Positions 14,760 to 20,708 are shown, numbered from the stretch's first letter. The stretch is DNA of 25,352 nt from a bacterium (GCA_030649775.1 JAUSFR010000051.1:1-25352), one strand, 5' to 3'. The notes: generated by a model from the letters alone, not told the origin. A program made the numbers and translations.

Positions 14760-14828
14760 GGAGGGATGCCAGAGCGGTCGAATGGGCCACCCTGGAAAGG
14801 TGGTATATCCGAAAGGGTATCAAGAGTT
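14760..14828 (+). pseudogene. tRNA-Ser(GGA) 5' portion, interrupted in the T loop (unit 2)
   Basis: Acceptor GGAGGGA, D arm GCC...GGC, anticodon arm CCACC-CTGGAAA-GGTGG with anticodon GGA, and variable arm TATCC-GAAA-GGGTA are all present. The sequence then leaves the tRNA fold after AAGAGTT in the T arm. A matching 3' piece, CGAATCTCGCTCCCTCCG, occurs at 14995-15012 beyond the intact tRNA. Joined, the two give a canonical T loop TTCGAAT and a full 7-bp acceptor, but only three of five T-stem pairs. It is either a broken gene or one interrupted by an insertion. Confidence 0.6.
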
Positions 14829-14832
14829 TTCC

Positions 14833-14897
14833 CGATTTGTCTAAACAGTCAAACTTGTGCAGAATGTTTAGGTACAAATCGCAATCCCGTTAAAAGC
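14833..14897 (+). repeat. Stem-loop plus conserved 16-base linker, module b
   Basis: CGATTTGT (14833-14840) pairs with ACAAATCG (14874-14881) and CTAAAC pairs with GTTTAG, again with a GT bulge. The linker CAATCCCGTTAAAAGC ends at the first base of tRNA-Ser. Compared with module a, two stem pairs changed from C-G to T-A on both strands, which supports a conserved structure. Confidence 0.6.
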
Positions 14898-14982
14898 GGA
14901 GACGTCGCATAGTGGCCTAGTGCGCTCGCTTGGAAAGCGAGTAGGGATAAAACCCTCGCGAGTTCAAATCTCGCCGTCTCCG
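14898..14982 (+). tRNA. tRNA-Ser(GGA)
   Basis: A complete type II cloverleaf. Acceptor GGAGACG pairs with CGTCTCC (7 bp, discriminator G). The D stem is GCA/TGC, the anticodon arm CTCGC-TTGGAAA-GCGAG with anticodon GGA, the long variable arm AGGG-ATAAAA-CCCT, and the T arm GCGAG-TTCAAAT-CTCGC. It reads serine codons UCC and UCU. CCA is not encoded. Flanks AAAGC and GCTTT, then CCCGT and ACGGG, can extend the acceptor helix in the precursor. Confidence 0.95.
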
Positions 14983-14994
14983 CTTTGTACGGGA

Positions 14995-15020
14995 CGAATC
15001 TCGCTCCCTCCGCCCCTCCG
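14995..15020 (+). pseudogene. Stranded tRNA 3' ends
   Basis: CGAATCTCGC-TCCCTCC-G looks like the 3' half of a T arm plus an acceptor 3' strand, complementary to GGAGGGA at 14760. It is followed at once by CCCTCC-G, complementary to GGAGGG at 14634. A TTTT run follows. The order is the reverse of the 5' ends, as expected for nested genes. Confidence 0.45.
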
Positions 15021-15083
15021 TTTTATACAGGAGAAAGTCGTAGATGGGGTTAAGGAGCAAAAAATATCGGAACAGAAAAATTG

Positions 15084-15116
15084 AAGGACCGAAGCTGTAC
15101 AGCGTTCGGTCCTTTT
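15084..15116. terminator. Bidirectional terminator
   Basis: Ten-base arms AAGGACCGAA and TTCGGTCCTT enclose a GCTGTACAGC palindrome. TTTT follows on the plus strand and CAATTTTT on the minus strand. It serves the minus-strand gene ending at 15115, and perhaps the tRNA locus. Confidence 0.8.
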
Positions 15117-15378
15117 AGGTGTGGCCGTTGTTTGTATAGCAGGAGAAGCCTGCTGCCCGCAGGTAGTCCCGCAGTAACGCTTCTTCCCGCTCGGCGTCGG
15201 CGAGTTGTACCCTGATAGTGTACTCCCTCGTCCAAAAATGGGGAGACTCTTGTGAAGAGAACAATGCCGCACTGTTCTCAAAACGAGTGGCAATCTCGGA
15301 GCACAGCTCGTTCGCGCGCTGTGTGCTGATACCGGGGACTTCCTCAACTGCTGTAAAGAGCAATGTCTTAGACTTCAT
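15115..15378 (-). CDS. Small hypothetical protein
   Basis: I do not recognise this 87-aa protein (MKSKTLLFTAVEEVPGISTQ...). It looks soluble and alpha/beta, with an ELCSEIATRFENSAALF helix, a YTIRVQLADAEREEALLRDY segment and a short tail. The start at 15378 is chosen because an in-frame TTG at 15414 lies within the -35 box of a well-formed promoter, and the -10 box ends seven bases before this ATG, so the message is nearly leaderless. It has its own promoter and terminator and stands alone between the tRNA locus and the MazG-like gene. Confidence 0.6.
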   Translation of the reverse strand: MKSKTLLFTAVEEVPGISTQRANELCSEIATRFENSAALFSSQESPHFWTREYTIRVQLADAEREEALLRDYLRAAGFSCYTNNGHT

Positions 15379-15385
15379 AAGTTGA

Positions 15386-15414
15386 GTTATACAACTTACC
15401 CGTTCAAAAATCAA
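15386..15414 (-). promoter_or_regulatory. Promoter of the small gene ending at 15115
   Basis: Minus-strand TTGATT (15409-15414), 17-base spacer, TATAAC (15386-15391), ending seven bases before the ATG at 15378. Confidence 0.65.
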
Positions 15415-15421
15415 CTATAAA

Positions 15422-15442
15422 AAAGCCGAGCGGTGCTCGGCT
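15422..15442 (-). terminator. Terminator of the MazG-like gene
   Basis: Eight-base arms AGCCGAGC and GCTCGGCT; on the minus strand the stem is followed by six T residues. It sits between the MazG-like gene and the next promoter. Confidence 0.85.
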
Positions 15443-15475
15443 GGTGAAAAGTAGGTAAAGAGTACAGAAACCTCC

Positions 15476-16087
15476 CTACATCACTTTATCGGCTCGGAAA
15501 CCACACTCGCATGGAATGGCGTGGCAGGTTGCGCACCCCTTCCCAAAATACGTCTGAAACTCTTCAGACAGGCTGACTTCAAGTATATGTGCGACAACAC
15601 AGAGAGCTTCAATGCATTGCGCCATTTTTCTTCCCGTGTCCTCGAAGTGAGATTTCTCATGCGTGGCTCGGTACTTTCCGACTGCCACTTGTAGCGCTTG
15701 AACCTTCTCCGAGAGACAAAGCGCGGTGTTGGGGAGTATGGCACCAATGTGTCGCGACGCGAAGTGTTTCTGAAGCTCGGGGAGTGGGATGTTTGGCGAT
15801 AAACCCGTCTTGCACCACTGTGCTACCTCTTCGTGTAGAGGCACTTCCAAACGATTCGCGAGGGCGAGGAGCCACGAGAGCATCATGCACAGGTGATAGG
15901 GCGTCCGCGCGGTGTCTGCTTTCCGCACCCGGAGTGATACCCTGGAGTTGTATTCCGCCAAGCGACCAAGTATCTCGTGGATTTCAAAGTTGCGTCCGTT
16001 GACTGCTCCATAAACGGTCCGGTTAAAGCCTTGCAAACCATTCAGGGAGTAGATGTTTAAGGGAATGGGGGACAGTGGTGTGTTCAT
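15476..16087 (-). CDS. Tandem MazG-like all-alpha protein, catalytic residues apparently lost
   Basis: MazG-type all-alpha NTP pyrophosphohydrolases cleave non-canonical nucleotides using paired acidic motifs (EExxE and ExxD). This 203-aa product has two helical repeats. The first has YHLCMMLSWLLALANRLEVP where MazG-like proteins typically read ELADVLAWLLALANRLGI. The second has QCIEALCVVAHILEVSLSEE and ends in a cysteine cluster C-x2-C-x4-C-x-C (GCATCHAIPCECG), which many MazG-like proteins share. The ExxD acidic residues are absent from both repeats, so hydrolysis is doubtful and it may be a binding or regulatory relative. ATG 16087 is chosen over a TTG at 16141, which is part of a TTGACA -35 box. 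Family call is moderate. Confidence 0.55.
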   Translation of the reverse strand: MNTPLSPIPLNIYSLNGLQGFNRTVYGAVNGRNFEIHEILGRLAEYNSRVSLRVRKADTARTPYHLCMMLSWLLALANRLEVPLHEEVAQWCKTGLSPNIPLPELQKHFASRHIGAILPNTALCLSEKVQALQVAVGKYRATHEKSHFEDTGRKMAQCIEALCVVAHILEVSLSEEFQTYFGKGCATCHAIPCECGFRADKVM

Positions 16088-16113
16088 GTGTTCAATTGGG
16101 TTTTTCTGACTCA

Positions 16114-16141
16114 ATCCTACGTGCCGTCTGTCGGATGTCAA
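16114..16141 (-). promoter_or_regulatory. Promoter of the MazG-like gene
   Basis: Minus-strand TTGACA (16136-16141), 16-base spacer, TAGGAT (16114-16119). The perfect hairpin P2 abuts it immediately upstream. Confidence 0.5.
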
Positions 16142-16142
16142 T

Positions 16143-16180
16143 TTGCTATAGGCTAATTCGTGCGAATTAGCCTATAGCAA
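16143..16180. repeat. Perfect hairpin P2, core GCTAATTCG-TG-CGAATTAGC
   Basis: Eighteen-base perfect arms with a two-base loop, one base beyond the MazG-like promoter. It matches P1 in the inner fifteen bases of each arm; the loop and the outer bases differ, with both arms changed together. Confidence 0.85.
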
Positions 16181-16264
16181 CTGCGGGTATAAGGGGTGGA
16201 TAAGGGGTGGCGGGGAAGTCTGTTTCTTTGGTTGAATAAAAAAGTAGGGAGAGTAGGATAGGAG

Positions 16265-16312
16265 TACCTGATGAAGTATGGGGTATGAAGTATGAATTAA
16301 GGTATACGAATT
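16265..16312. repeat. Short word array (GAAGTATGGGGTATGAAGTA words)
   Basis: Imperfect tandem repeats of GAAGTATG/GTATGAA-like words directly upstream of the 56-aa gene at 16313. No inverted right arm is seen. It is a further word with the same spacer-filling habit. Confidence 0.45.
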
Positions 16313-16483
16313 ATGGAAGATGAATCAAAAAAGAAAAAGTTGGGGTTTACGAATATCACGGTGTTTGTACTCTTTTTCGGCATCGCGCTGATTGAAGCTC
16401 TGCAAAGAGGAAACTGGCTTCTGGCCGGTCTCTTTCTCGCACTCGGCGCGCTTTCACTCAAGGCGGATTTCAAGAAAAGCTAA
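16313..16483 (+). CDS. Small two-helix membrane protein (56 aa)
   Basis: The product MEDESKKKKLGFTN... has a charged N-terminus, a first membrane helix around ITVFVLFFGIALIEAL, a short RGN turn and a second helix around WLLAGLFLALGALSL, ending KADFKKS. I do not recognise a family. It is too short for many gene callers, but clean hydropathy, flanking Lys clusters and position 87 bases before guaB make it credible. No Shine-Dalgarno sequence is visible. Confidence 0.65.
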   Translation: MEDESKKKKLGFTNITVFVLFFGIALIEALQRGNWLLAGLFLALGALSLKADFKKS

Positions 16484-16513
16484 GGTAGCTTTTGCATAAA
16501 AGGGCGGATGGGG

Positions 16514-16558
16514 TATACCCCCACATCAAACTTGTGAAAAGTTTGATGTGGGGGTATA
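16514..16558. repeat. Perfect 20-bp inverted repeat upstream of guaB
   Basis: Arms 16514-16533 and 16539-16558 are exact inverses around GTGAA, beginning TATACCCCCACATC. It could terminate the upstream small gene or bind a regulator. The guaB promoter boxes lie in its loop and right arm. Confidence 0.85.
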
Positions 16559-16560
16559 CT
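16532..16560 (+). promoter_or_regulatory. Promoter of guaB inside the inverted repeat
   Basis: TTGTGA (16532-16537), 17-base spacer, TATACT (16555-16560). Transcription would start three or four bases before ATG 16571, so the message is probably leaderless. If the palindrome forms a cruciform or binds a dimer, it would occlude the promoter directly. Confidence 0.6.
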
Positions 16561-16570
16561 CTCGCGATAT

Positions 16571-17698
16571 ATGAATACGATTCGGCTAGGGTTAACCTTT
16601 GATGACGTACTCCTTGAACCGCGAAAAACTGCGGTGAACCGACGTGATGCGATAGTCGAAACGCGCCTTTCTAAAAAGGCGCGTCTTGCTATACCCCTTC
16701 TTTCGGCGGCGTCCGATACGGTGTCCGACGCGCGGTTTGCAATCGCCTTGGGGAAGCTCGGCGGAATGGCGGTGCTCCATCGCAACTGCTCACTTGAAGA
16801 ACAGGTGAAGATGGTAAAGGAAGTGGCGCAGGCGGGTGTGCCGGTCGGCGCGGCGGTGGGTCCGCTTGATGTCGCGAGGGCGGTTGCGCTTGCGGAGGCG
16901 GGAGCGAGTGTTATCTTCATTGACTGCGCGCACGCGCATGCACCGGGGATTGTTCGCTCGGCGAAGGAGATGAAAAAGAGATTTAAATCCCTCCTACCAC
17001 CCCGTCTCGGAGACTCGACACCCCTCCTTGGAAAGGAGGGGAGAGTGACCACGCAGCTGGTGGTGGGGAATATCGTGACGAAAGAGGCGGTGAAAGACTT
17101 CGCGGGTATTGCCGATGCGCTGAAGGTGGGCATCGGACCCGGCTCTATCTGCACGACACGCATTGTAAGTGGTGTGGGCGTCCCCCAACTTACGGCGGTC
17201 TTGGATGTGGTAGCGGCTGCGAAAAAGTACGGCATTCCCGTCATTGCGGACGGCGGTATTCGGTATTCGGGCGATATTGTGAAGGCACTCTCGGCCGGTG
17301 CGTCGTCGGTGATGCTTGGCTCGCTCTTTGCGGGAGCGGAAGAAGCGCCCGGGGAGGTGATTACGGTTAATGGGGTGAAGTACAAATCATACCGAGGAAT
17401 GGGAAGCAAAGAGGCACTTAACCGTCGGTATGCGGAAGACCGATATACCGCCAGTAATAAACAATATCCAATATCCAATATCCAAAAAATCAAAGAGTAT
17501 AAGGTGGTGGAGGGGGTGGCGGGGAAGGTGCCGTTTCGAGGAACGGTGGCGGATATTGTGGGGGAGCTCGTCGGTGGTATCAAATCGGGGATGGGATACA
17601 TTGGCGCGAAGACCATTGAGGAGATGCCGAAACAGGCGAGGTTTATACAGATAACGGGGGCGGGACTGCGAGAATCTCACCCGCATTCACTCGCATGA
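16571..17698 (+). CDS. guaB: IMP dehydrogenase without CBS domains, with two repeat-derived insertions
   Basis: GuaB oxidises IMP to XMP with NAD+, the committed step to guanine nucleotides. The 375-aa product has LTFDDVLLEPRKT, the catalytic loop GPGSICTTRIVSGVGVPQ with Cys194, IADGGIRYSGDIVKALSAGA, YKSYRGMGS and a final GAGLRESHPHS. Cys loop and flap favour IMP dehydrogenase over GMP reductase. The usual pair of CBS domains (about 120 residues, before PVGAAVGPLD) is absent; family length is about 490. Residues about 141-158 are encoded by palindromic DNA (17004-17041), and residues about 294-310 by tandem CAATATCC words (17462-17485) in the flap; both look like in-frame repeat insertions. 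It is followed by guaA. Confidence 0.95.
   Translation: MNTIRLGLTFDDVLLEPRKTAVNRRDAIVETRLSKKARLAIPLLSAASDTVSDARFAIALGKLGGMAVLHRNCSLEEQVKMVKEVAQAGVPVGAAVGPLDVARAVALAEAGASVIFIDCAHAHAPGIVRSAKEMKKRFKSLLPPRLGDSTPLLGKEGRVTTQLVVGNIVTKEAVKDFAGIADALKVGIGPGSICTTRIVSGVGVPQLTAVLDVVAAAKKYGIPVIADGGIRYSGDIVKALSAGASSVMLGSLFAGAEEAPGEVITVNGVKYKSYRGMGSKEALNRRYAEDRYTASNKQYPISNIQKIKEYKVVEGVAGKVPFRGTVADIVGELVGGIKSGMGYIGAKTIEEMPKQARFIQITGAGLRESHPHSLA
17004..17041. repeat. Palindromes within guaB
   Basis: GTCTC-G-GAGAC (17004-17014), then CCCCTCCTT-GGA-AAGGAGGGG (17021-17041). The latter type usually looks intergenic; here it is translated in frame as PLLGKEG. Confidence 0.75.
17462..17485 (+). repeat. Three tandem CAATATCC words within guaB
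   Basis: Three consecutive 8-base units (24 bases, frame-preserving) encode QYPISNIQ. The words resemble the AATATCC/CAATACCC vocabulary of the guaA-add spacer at 19424-19545. Confidence 0.8.
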
Positions 17699-17702
17699 GA
17701 TT

Positions 17703-17855
17703 CGAATGGTGAATAGAGAATTGTGAATAAGGAATAAGAAATTCTGGATTCTTGCCTCCGCAGGAATGACAGAGGGGAAGGAGGAATAAGAAAAGAACTA
17801 GCATTGGTAGGTATTGGCAGATTGGTCTGGATTAGTTGATTGGTACTTGATTAGT
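17703..17855. repeat. guaB-guaA spacer: two word arrays and a REP-like half copy
   Basis: Bases 17703-17741 repeat GAATGGTGAATAGAGAATTG-like words. Bases 17744-17771 are an inverted copy of the left half of the REP-like element at 13762. Bases 17803-17855 repeat TTGGTAGG/ATTGGTCTGGATTAGTTG-like words up to the guaA ATG. No promoter is clear. Confidence 0.65.
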
Positions 17856-19403
17856 ATGGAGCAGAACACACAAATGAGCACAATCGCTGTCCTGGATTTT
17901 GGCTCACAGTACAGCCACCTTATCGTGAGGCGAATACGAGAGCTCGGCGTGCATGCCGAGCTTTTGCGTCCGGATACGTCCGCAGAGGTACTCGCCAAGT
18001 ACGCGGGGATTGTCCTTTCGGGTGGTCCGCAAAACCTGTCGGAGTCTCGGGCGCTCAAAGCCGATCCGAACATCTATACACTTGGGCTTCCCATTCTTGG
18101 CGTCTGTTACGGTCTGCAACTCATCGCGCATCAGCTCGGCGGTACGGTCCGGGCGGGAGATAAACGAGAGTACGGACCGGTGCGGGTGGCACTTTCGTCC
18201 GCGGGCAAACTTTTTAAAGGACTTTCAAAAGAAGAATTGACGTGGATGTCGCACGGCGATCAAGTAACGAAAACGCCGAAGGGTTTTAGCGTTACGGGCA
18301 AGTCTGACGCCTGCCCGATTGTCGCGATTGAAAATGTGGAGCGTGGCATCTACGGCATTCAATTTCATCCTGAAGTGAAGCACACGGAGCACGGAATGGT
18401 GGTCCTGCAAAACTTTTTGAATATTTCAAAGGCAAAAAAGACCTGGAACCTCGGCAAGAACTGGATAGAGGCTCAGGTGGAGGGTATCAAGGAAAAAGTG
18501 GGGAGCTCCCGCGCGCTCTGCGCGCTTTCGGGTGGCGTGGACTCTACCGTCGCTTCGTATCTCGTGCACCGCGCCATCGGCAAACAGCTCACCTGTATCT
18601 ATGTAGACACAGGAATGATGCGACAGGGCGAAACGGAGCAGATTAAAAAGACGTTTGCAAAGCTTCCCAACCTTGATTTTCGCGTGGTGGATGCGGAAAC
18701 AGAATTTTTAAAGGCACTCAAAGGGGTGAGCGAACCGGAAAAAAAGCGGAAGGTGATTGGAGAACTCTTTATCAGGTTGTTTGAGAAAGAATCTAAGAAA
18801 CTCAAAGGGGTTAACTTTCTGGTGCAGGGGACACTCTACACCGACGTGATTACTTCGGGCGTGTCTGTCGGTGGAAAAGCATCGGTGATTAAGTCGCATC
18901 ACAACGTGGGTGGGCTGCCGAAAGATTTGAAGTTTAAACTTATAGAACCGCTTCGCGACCTCTATAAAGATGAGGTGCGCCTTATTGGGAAGGACCTTGG
19001 CGTGCCGGAGGCCATCGTACAGCGTCAGCCGTTCCCTGGGCCGGGACTTGCGGTGCGTATCATTGGTGAGGTGACGAAAGAGAAGCTGGACACGCTCCGC
19101 TCTGCGGACGCTATTTTCCGTGAAGAACTTATTGCCTCGGGAGAAGCCAAAAAAATTCAGCAATACTTTGCGGTACTGCCCGACATTCGCTCCGTGGGCG
19201 TGCAGGGTGACGCGCGCACCTACGGACATCCGATAATTCTCCGCGCGGTAACCACGTCGGACTTTATGACCGCCGACTGGGCGCGCATCCCGCACGAACT
19301 TCTCGCGAAGGTGTCCGCGCGTATCACGAACGAGGTTGCGGGTATCAACCGAGTGGCGTACGATATCACCTCAAAGCCACCCGCTACCGTAGAATGGGAG
19401 TAG
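17856..19403 (+). CDS. guaA: GMP synthase (glutamine-hydrolysing)
   Basis: GuaA aminates XMP to GMP using glutamine and ATP. The 515-aa product has a class I glutamine amidotransferase domain first: VLDFGSQYSHLIVRRIRELG, nucleophile Cys84 in GVCYGLQLIAHQLGG, and the His/Glu of GIQFHPEVKHTEHG. The ATP-pyrophosphatase domain follows with the P-loop LSGGVDSTVAS. The C-terminal dimerisation domain has RQPFPGPGLAVRIIGE and ends GINRVAYDITSKPPATVEWE, a typical finish. Length matches the family (about 520). ATG 17856 is preferred to an upstream TTG at 17814, which would translate the spacer repeat; ATG 17874 is also possible. It directly follows guaB in the pathway. Confidence 0.97.
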   Translation: MEQNTQMSTIAVLDFGSQYSHLIVRRIRELGVHAELLRPDTSAEVLAKYAGIVLSGGPQNLSESRALKADPNIYTLGLPILGVCYGLQLIAHQLGGTVRAGDKREYGPVRVALSSAGKLFKGLSKEELTWMSHGDQVTKTPKGFSVTGKSDACPIVAIENVERGIYGIQFHPEVKHTEHGMVVLQNFLNISKAKKTWNLGKNWIEAQVEGIKEKVGSSRALCALSGGVDSTVASYLVHRAIGKQLTCIYVDTGMMRQGETEQIKKTFAKLPNLDFRVVDAETEFLKALKGVSEPEKKRKVIGELFIRLFEKESKKLKGVNFLVQGTLYTDVITSGVSVGGKASVIKSHHNVGGLPKDLKFKLIEPLRDLYKDEVRLIGKDLGVPEAIVQRQPFPGPGLAVRIIGEVTKEKLDTLRSADAIFREELIASGEAKKIQQYFAVLPDIRSVGVQGDARTYGHPIILRAVTTSDFMTADWARIPHELLAKVSARITNEVAGINRVAYDITSKPPATVEWE

Positions 19404-19423
19404 CCACAACGGAAGCCCGTTGC

Positions 19424-19545
19424 GGAATATCCAAATCCCAATACCCAAGCACCAAACAAGTATCAAACCACAAATTCAAAATCCCAATCAAGAATATCAA
19501 GTCACCTTTTCTTTTTGGTTATTGTATCTTGGTTATTGATTATTA
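19424..19545. repeat. Intergenic word array, family G (CAAATCCCAATACCC words)
   Basis: The guaA-add spacer repeats ATCCAAATCCCAATACCCAA and CAAACAAGTATCAAACCACA-like words, then inverse-like words CTTGGTTATTGATTATT near the add start. A small CAACGG/CCGTTG hairpin lies just before it at about 19407-19421. Confidence 0.6.
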
Positions 19546-19550
19546 CTTTT

Positions 19551-20570
19551 ATGTCCCAACGAACAACAACCCCACGAGCCGAACTTCACACGCATCTTGG
19601 CGCGGCGGTTGACCCCGTGATTATGTGGACCATCGCGCATCGGCAGGGCATCAGACTTCCCGTCAAAGACTACTGGGATTTTGAGGAGCTCATCACCATG
19701 GGCGCTAACGAAAAGAATAAAGGTGTAGATGATATGGACAAGAAGTACTATCACCTCACCGAGCTTATTCAATCCTCGCCCGAGGCGATTGAAGAAGCGG
19801 TGCATTCGGTTATCGGAGGCGGATATCGCAAGTGCAATCTCGTACTGCAAGAACTTCGGTTTAGTCCGATGAAGCGAAACCGTACCGGTGAACGTGACCT
19901 TGATTTTATTATTCTTGCGGCGCTTTGGGGCATGCGAAGAGCGATGGTGGAGTATCCGCAGGTGAATGCCGGGCTTCTTATCGCGCTTGACCGAAGTTTT
20001 ACGCCGGCGCAAAACGCGATTACGCTTGAAAAGGCGATTAAGTATGCCTCCGACGGGATTGTCGGTATTGACCTCTGTGGTCCCGACCGAGACACCTTTA
20101 GTATGAAGGACCACACCCCGCTTTTCGCGAGGGCGAGGAAGGCGGGACTCGGGCTTACGATACACTCGGGAGAGACAGGTAATCTGGAGGAGCTCCGCTA
20201 TGTGGTGCGTCATATTAAACCCGAGCGCATTGGGCACGGGCTTGCGGCGGCGAGCGACTCGAAGCTGATGAAGGAAATGGTAAAACAGGGAACGGTACTT
20301 GAGCTTTGTCCCACGTCAAACTTGCGGAACAGCGTCGTGAAAGATGTGGAGACGCTTCGGACGATTATCCGTACCTTTATAGATAGTGGAGTGCGCATTA
20401 CCATCAACACCGATGGACCCGAAATGTATCGCACCAGTGTACTCAAAGAGGAGGAGTTTTTGCTTGCGAATGATATTATGAGTGAAAAGGAACTCGCGCA
20501 GGCGACGAAGTGGGCGTTTGAAGCGGCCTTTGTGAAGCCGAAAGACGGCACGAAGGGTAAACGCAAGTAA
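19551..20570 (+). CDS. add: Adenosine deaminase family protein
   Basis: Adenosine deaminase converts adenosine to inosine with a single zinc ion. The 339-aa product has the N-terminal metal motif ELHTHLGA (His13, His15), VGIDLCGPDRD, the catalytic-region HSGE, ERIGHGL, ELCPTSNL and NTDGPEMY. Two positions differ from classical enzymes: HTHLGA instead of HVHLDG, and TDGP where TDDP is usual, so the substrate could be another adenine compound. Length is typical (about 330-350). ATG 19551 is chosen over an upstream ATG at 19515, which would add a hydrophobic repeat-derived leader. Position after guaB-guaA suggests purine salvage from adenosine towards guanine nucleotides. Confidence 0.88.
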   Translation: MSQRTTTPRAELHTHLGAAVDPVIMWTIAHRQGIRLPVKDYWDFEELITMGANEKNKGVDDMDKKYYHLTELIQSSPEAIEEAVHSVIGGGYRKCNLVLQELRFSPMKRNRTGERDLDFIILAALWGMRRAMVEYPQVNAGLLIALDRSFTPAQNAITLEKAIKYASDGIVGIDLCGPDRDTFSMKDHTPLFARARKAGLGLTIHSGETGNLEELRYVVRHIKPERIGHGLAAASDSKLMKEMVKQGTVLELCPTSNLRNSVVKDVETLRTIIRTFIDSGVRITINTDGPEMYRTSVLKEEEFLLANDIMSEKELAQATKWAFEAAFVKPKDGTKGKRK

Positions 20571-20578
20571 TTGATATG

Positions 20579-20708
20579 GATCCCGTTAGAAGTCGCTTCG
20601 CTACGGAAACGCACCCCACATCTTTCTCTAGAGCCACAATATGATTAAGATTCAAGTAAGAAGTACGTATCGCAAACAGCGAAGCGTTTCCTACTTCTAA
20701 ACGGGATG
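20579..20708. repeat. Imperfect ~30-bp inverted repeat element, about 130 bp
   Basis: The left arm has ATCCCGTTAGAAGT, GCTTCGCT and GGAAACGC; the right arm has the inverses AGCGAAGCGTTTCC and ACTTCTAAACGGGAT in a slightly different order. About 70 bases of unrelated sequence separate them. The right end overlaps the ATG of the next gene. It resembles a small MITE-like element; no target duplication is clear. Confidence 0.55.

Noticed and set aside
14634..14900. Group I intron in a tRNA anticodon loop
   Set aside because: The interrupted units lack an intron-length insert with the conserved P3-P7 core, and no anticodon 3' exon follows unit 1.
14964..15347. 127-codon minus-strand reading frame overlapping the tRNA-Ser 3' end
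   Set aside because: It runs through the tRNA and a strong bidirectional terminator and is out of frame with the better-supported gene at 15115-15378.
16658..16686. ACGCGCCTTT/AAAAGGCGCGT palindrome early in guaB
   Set aside because: The encoded residues (VETRLSKKARLAIPL) match the normal IMP dehydrogenase sequence without extra length, so it is probably incidental rather than an insertion.
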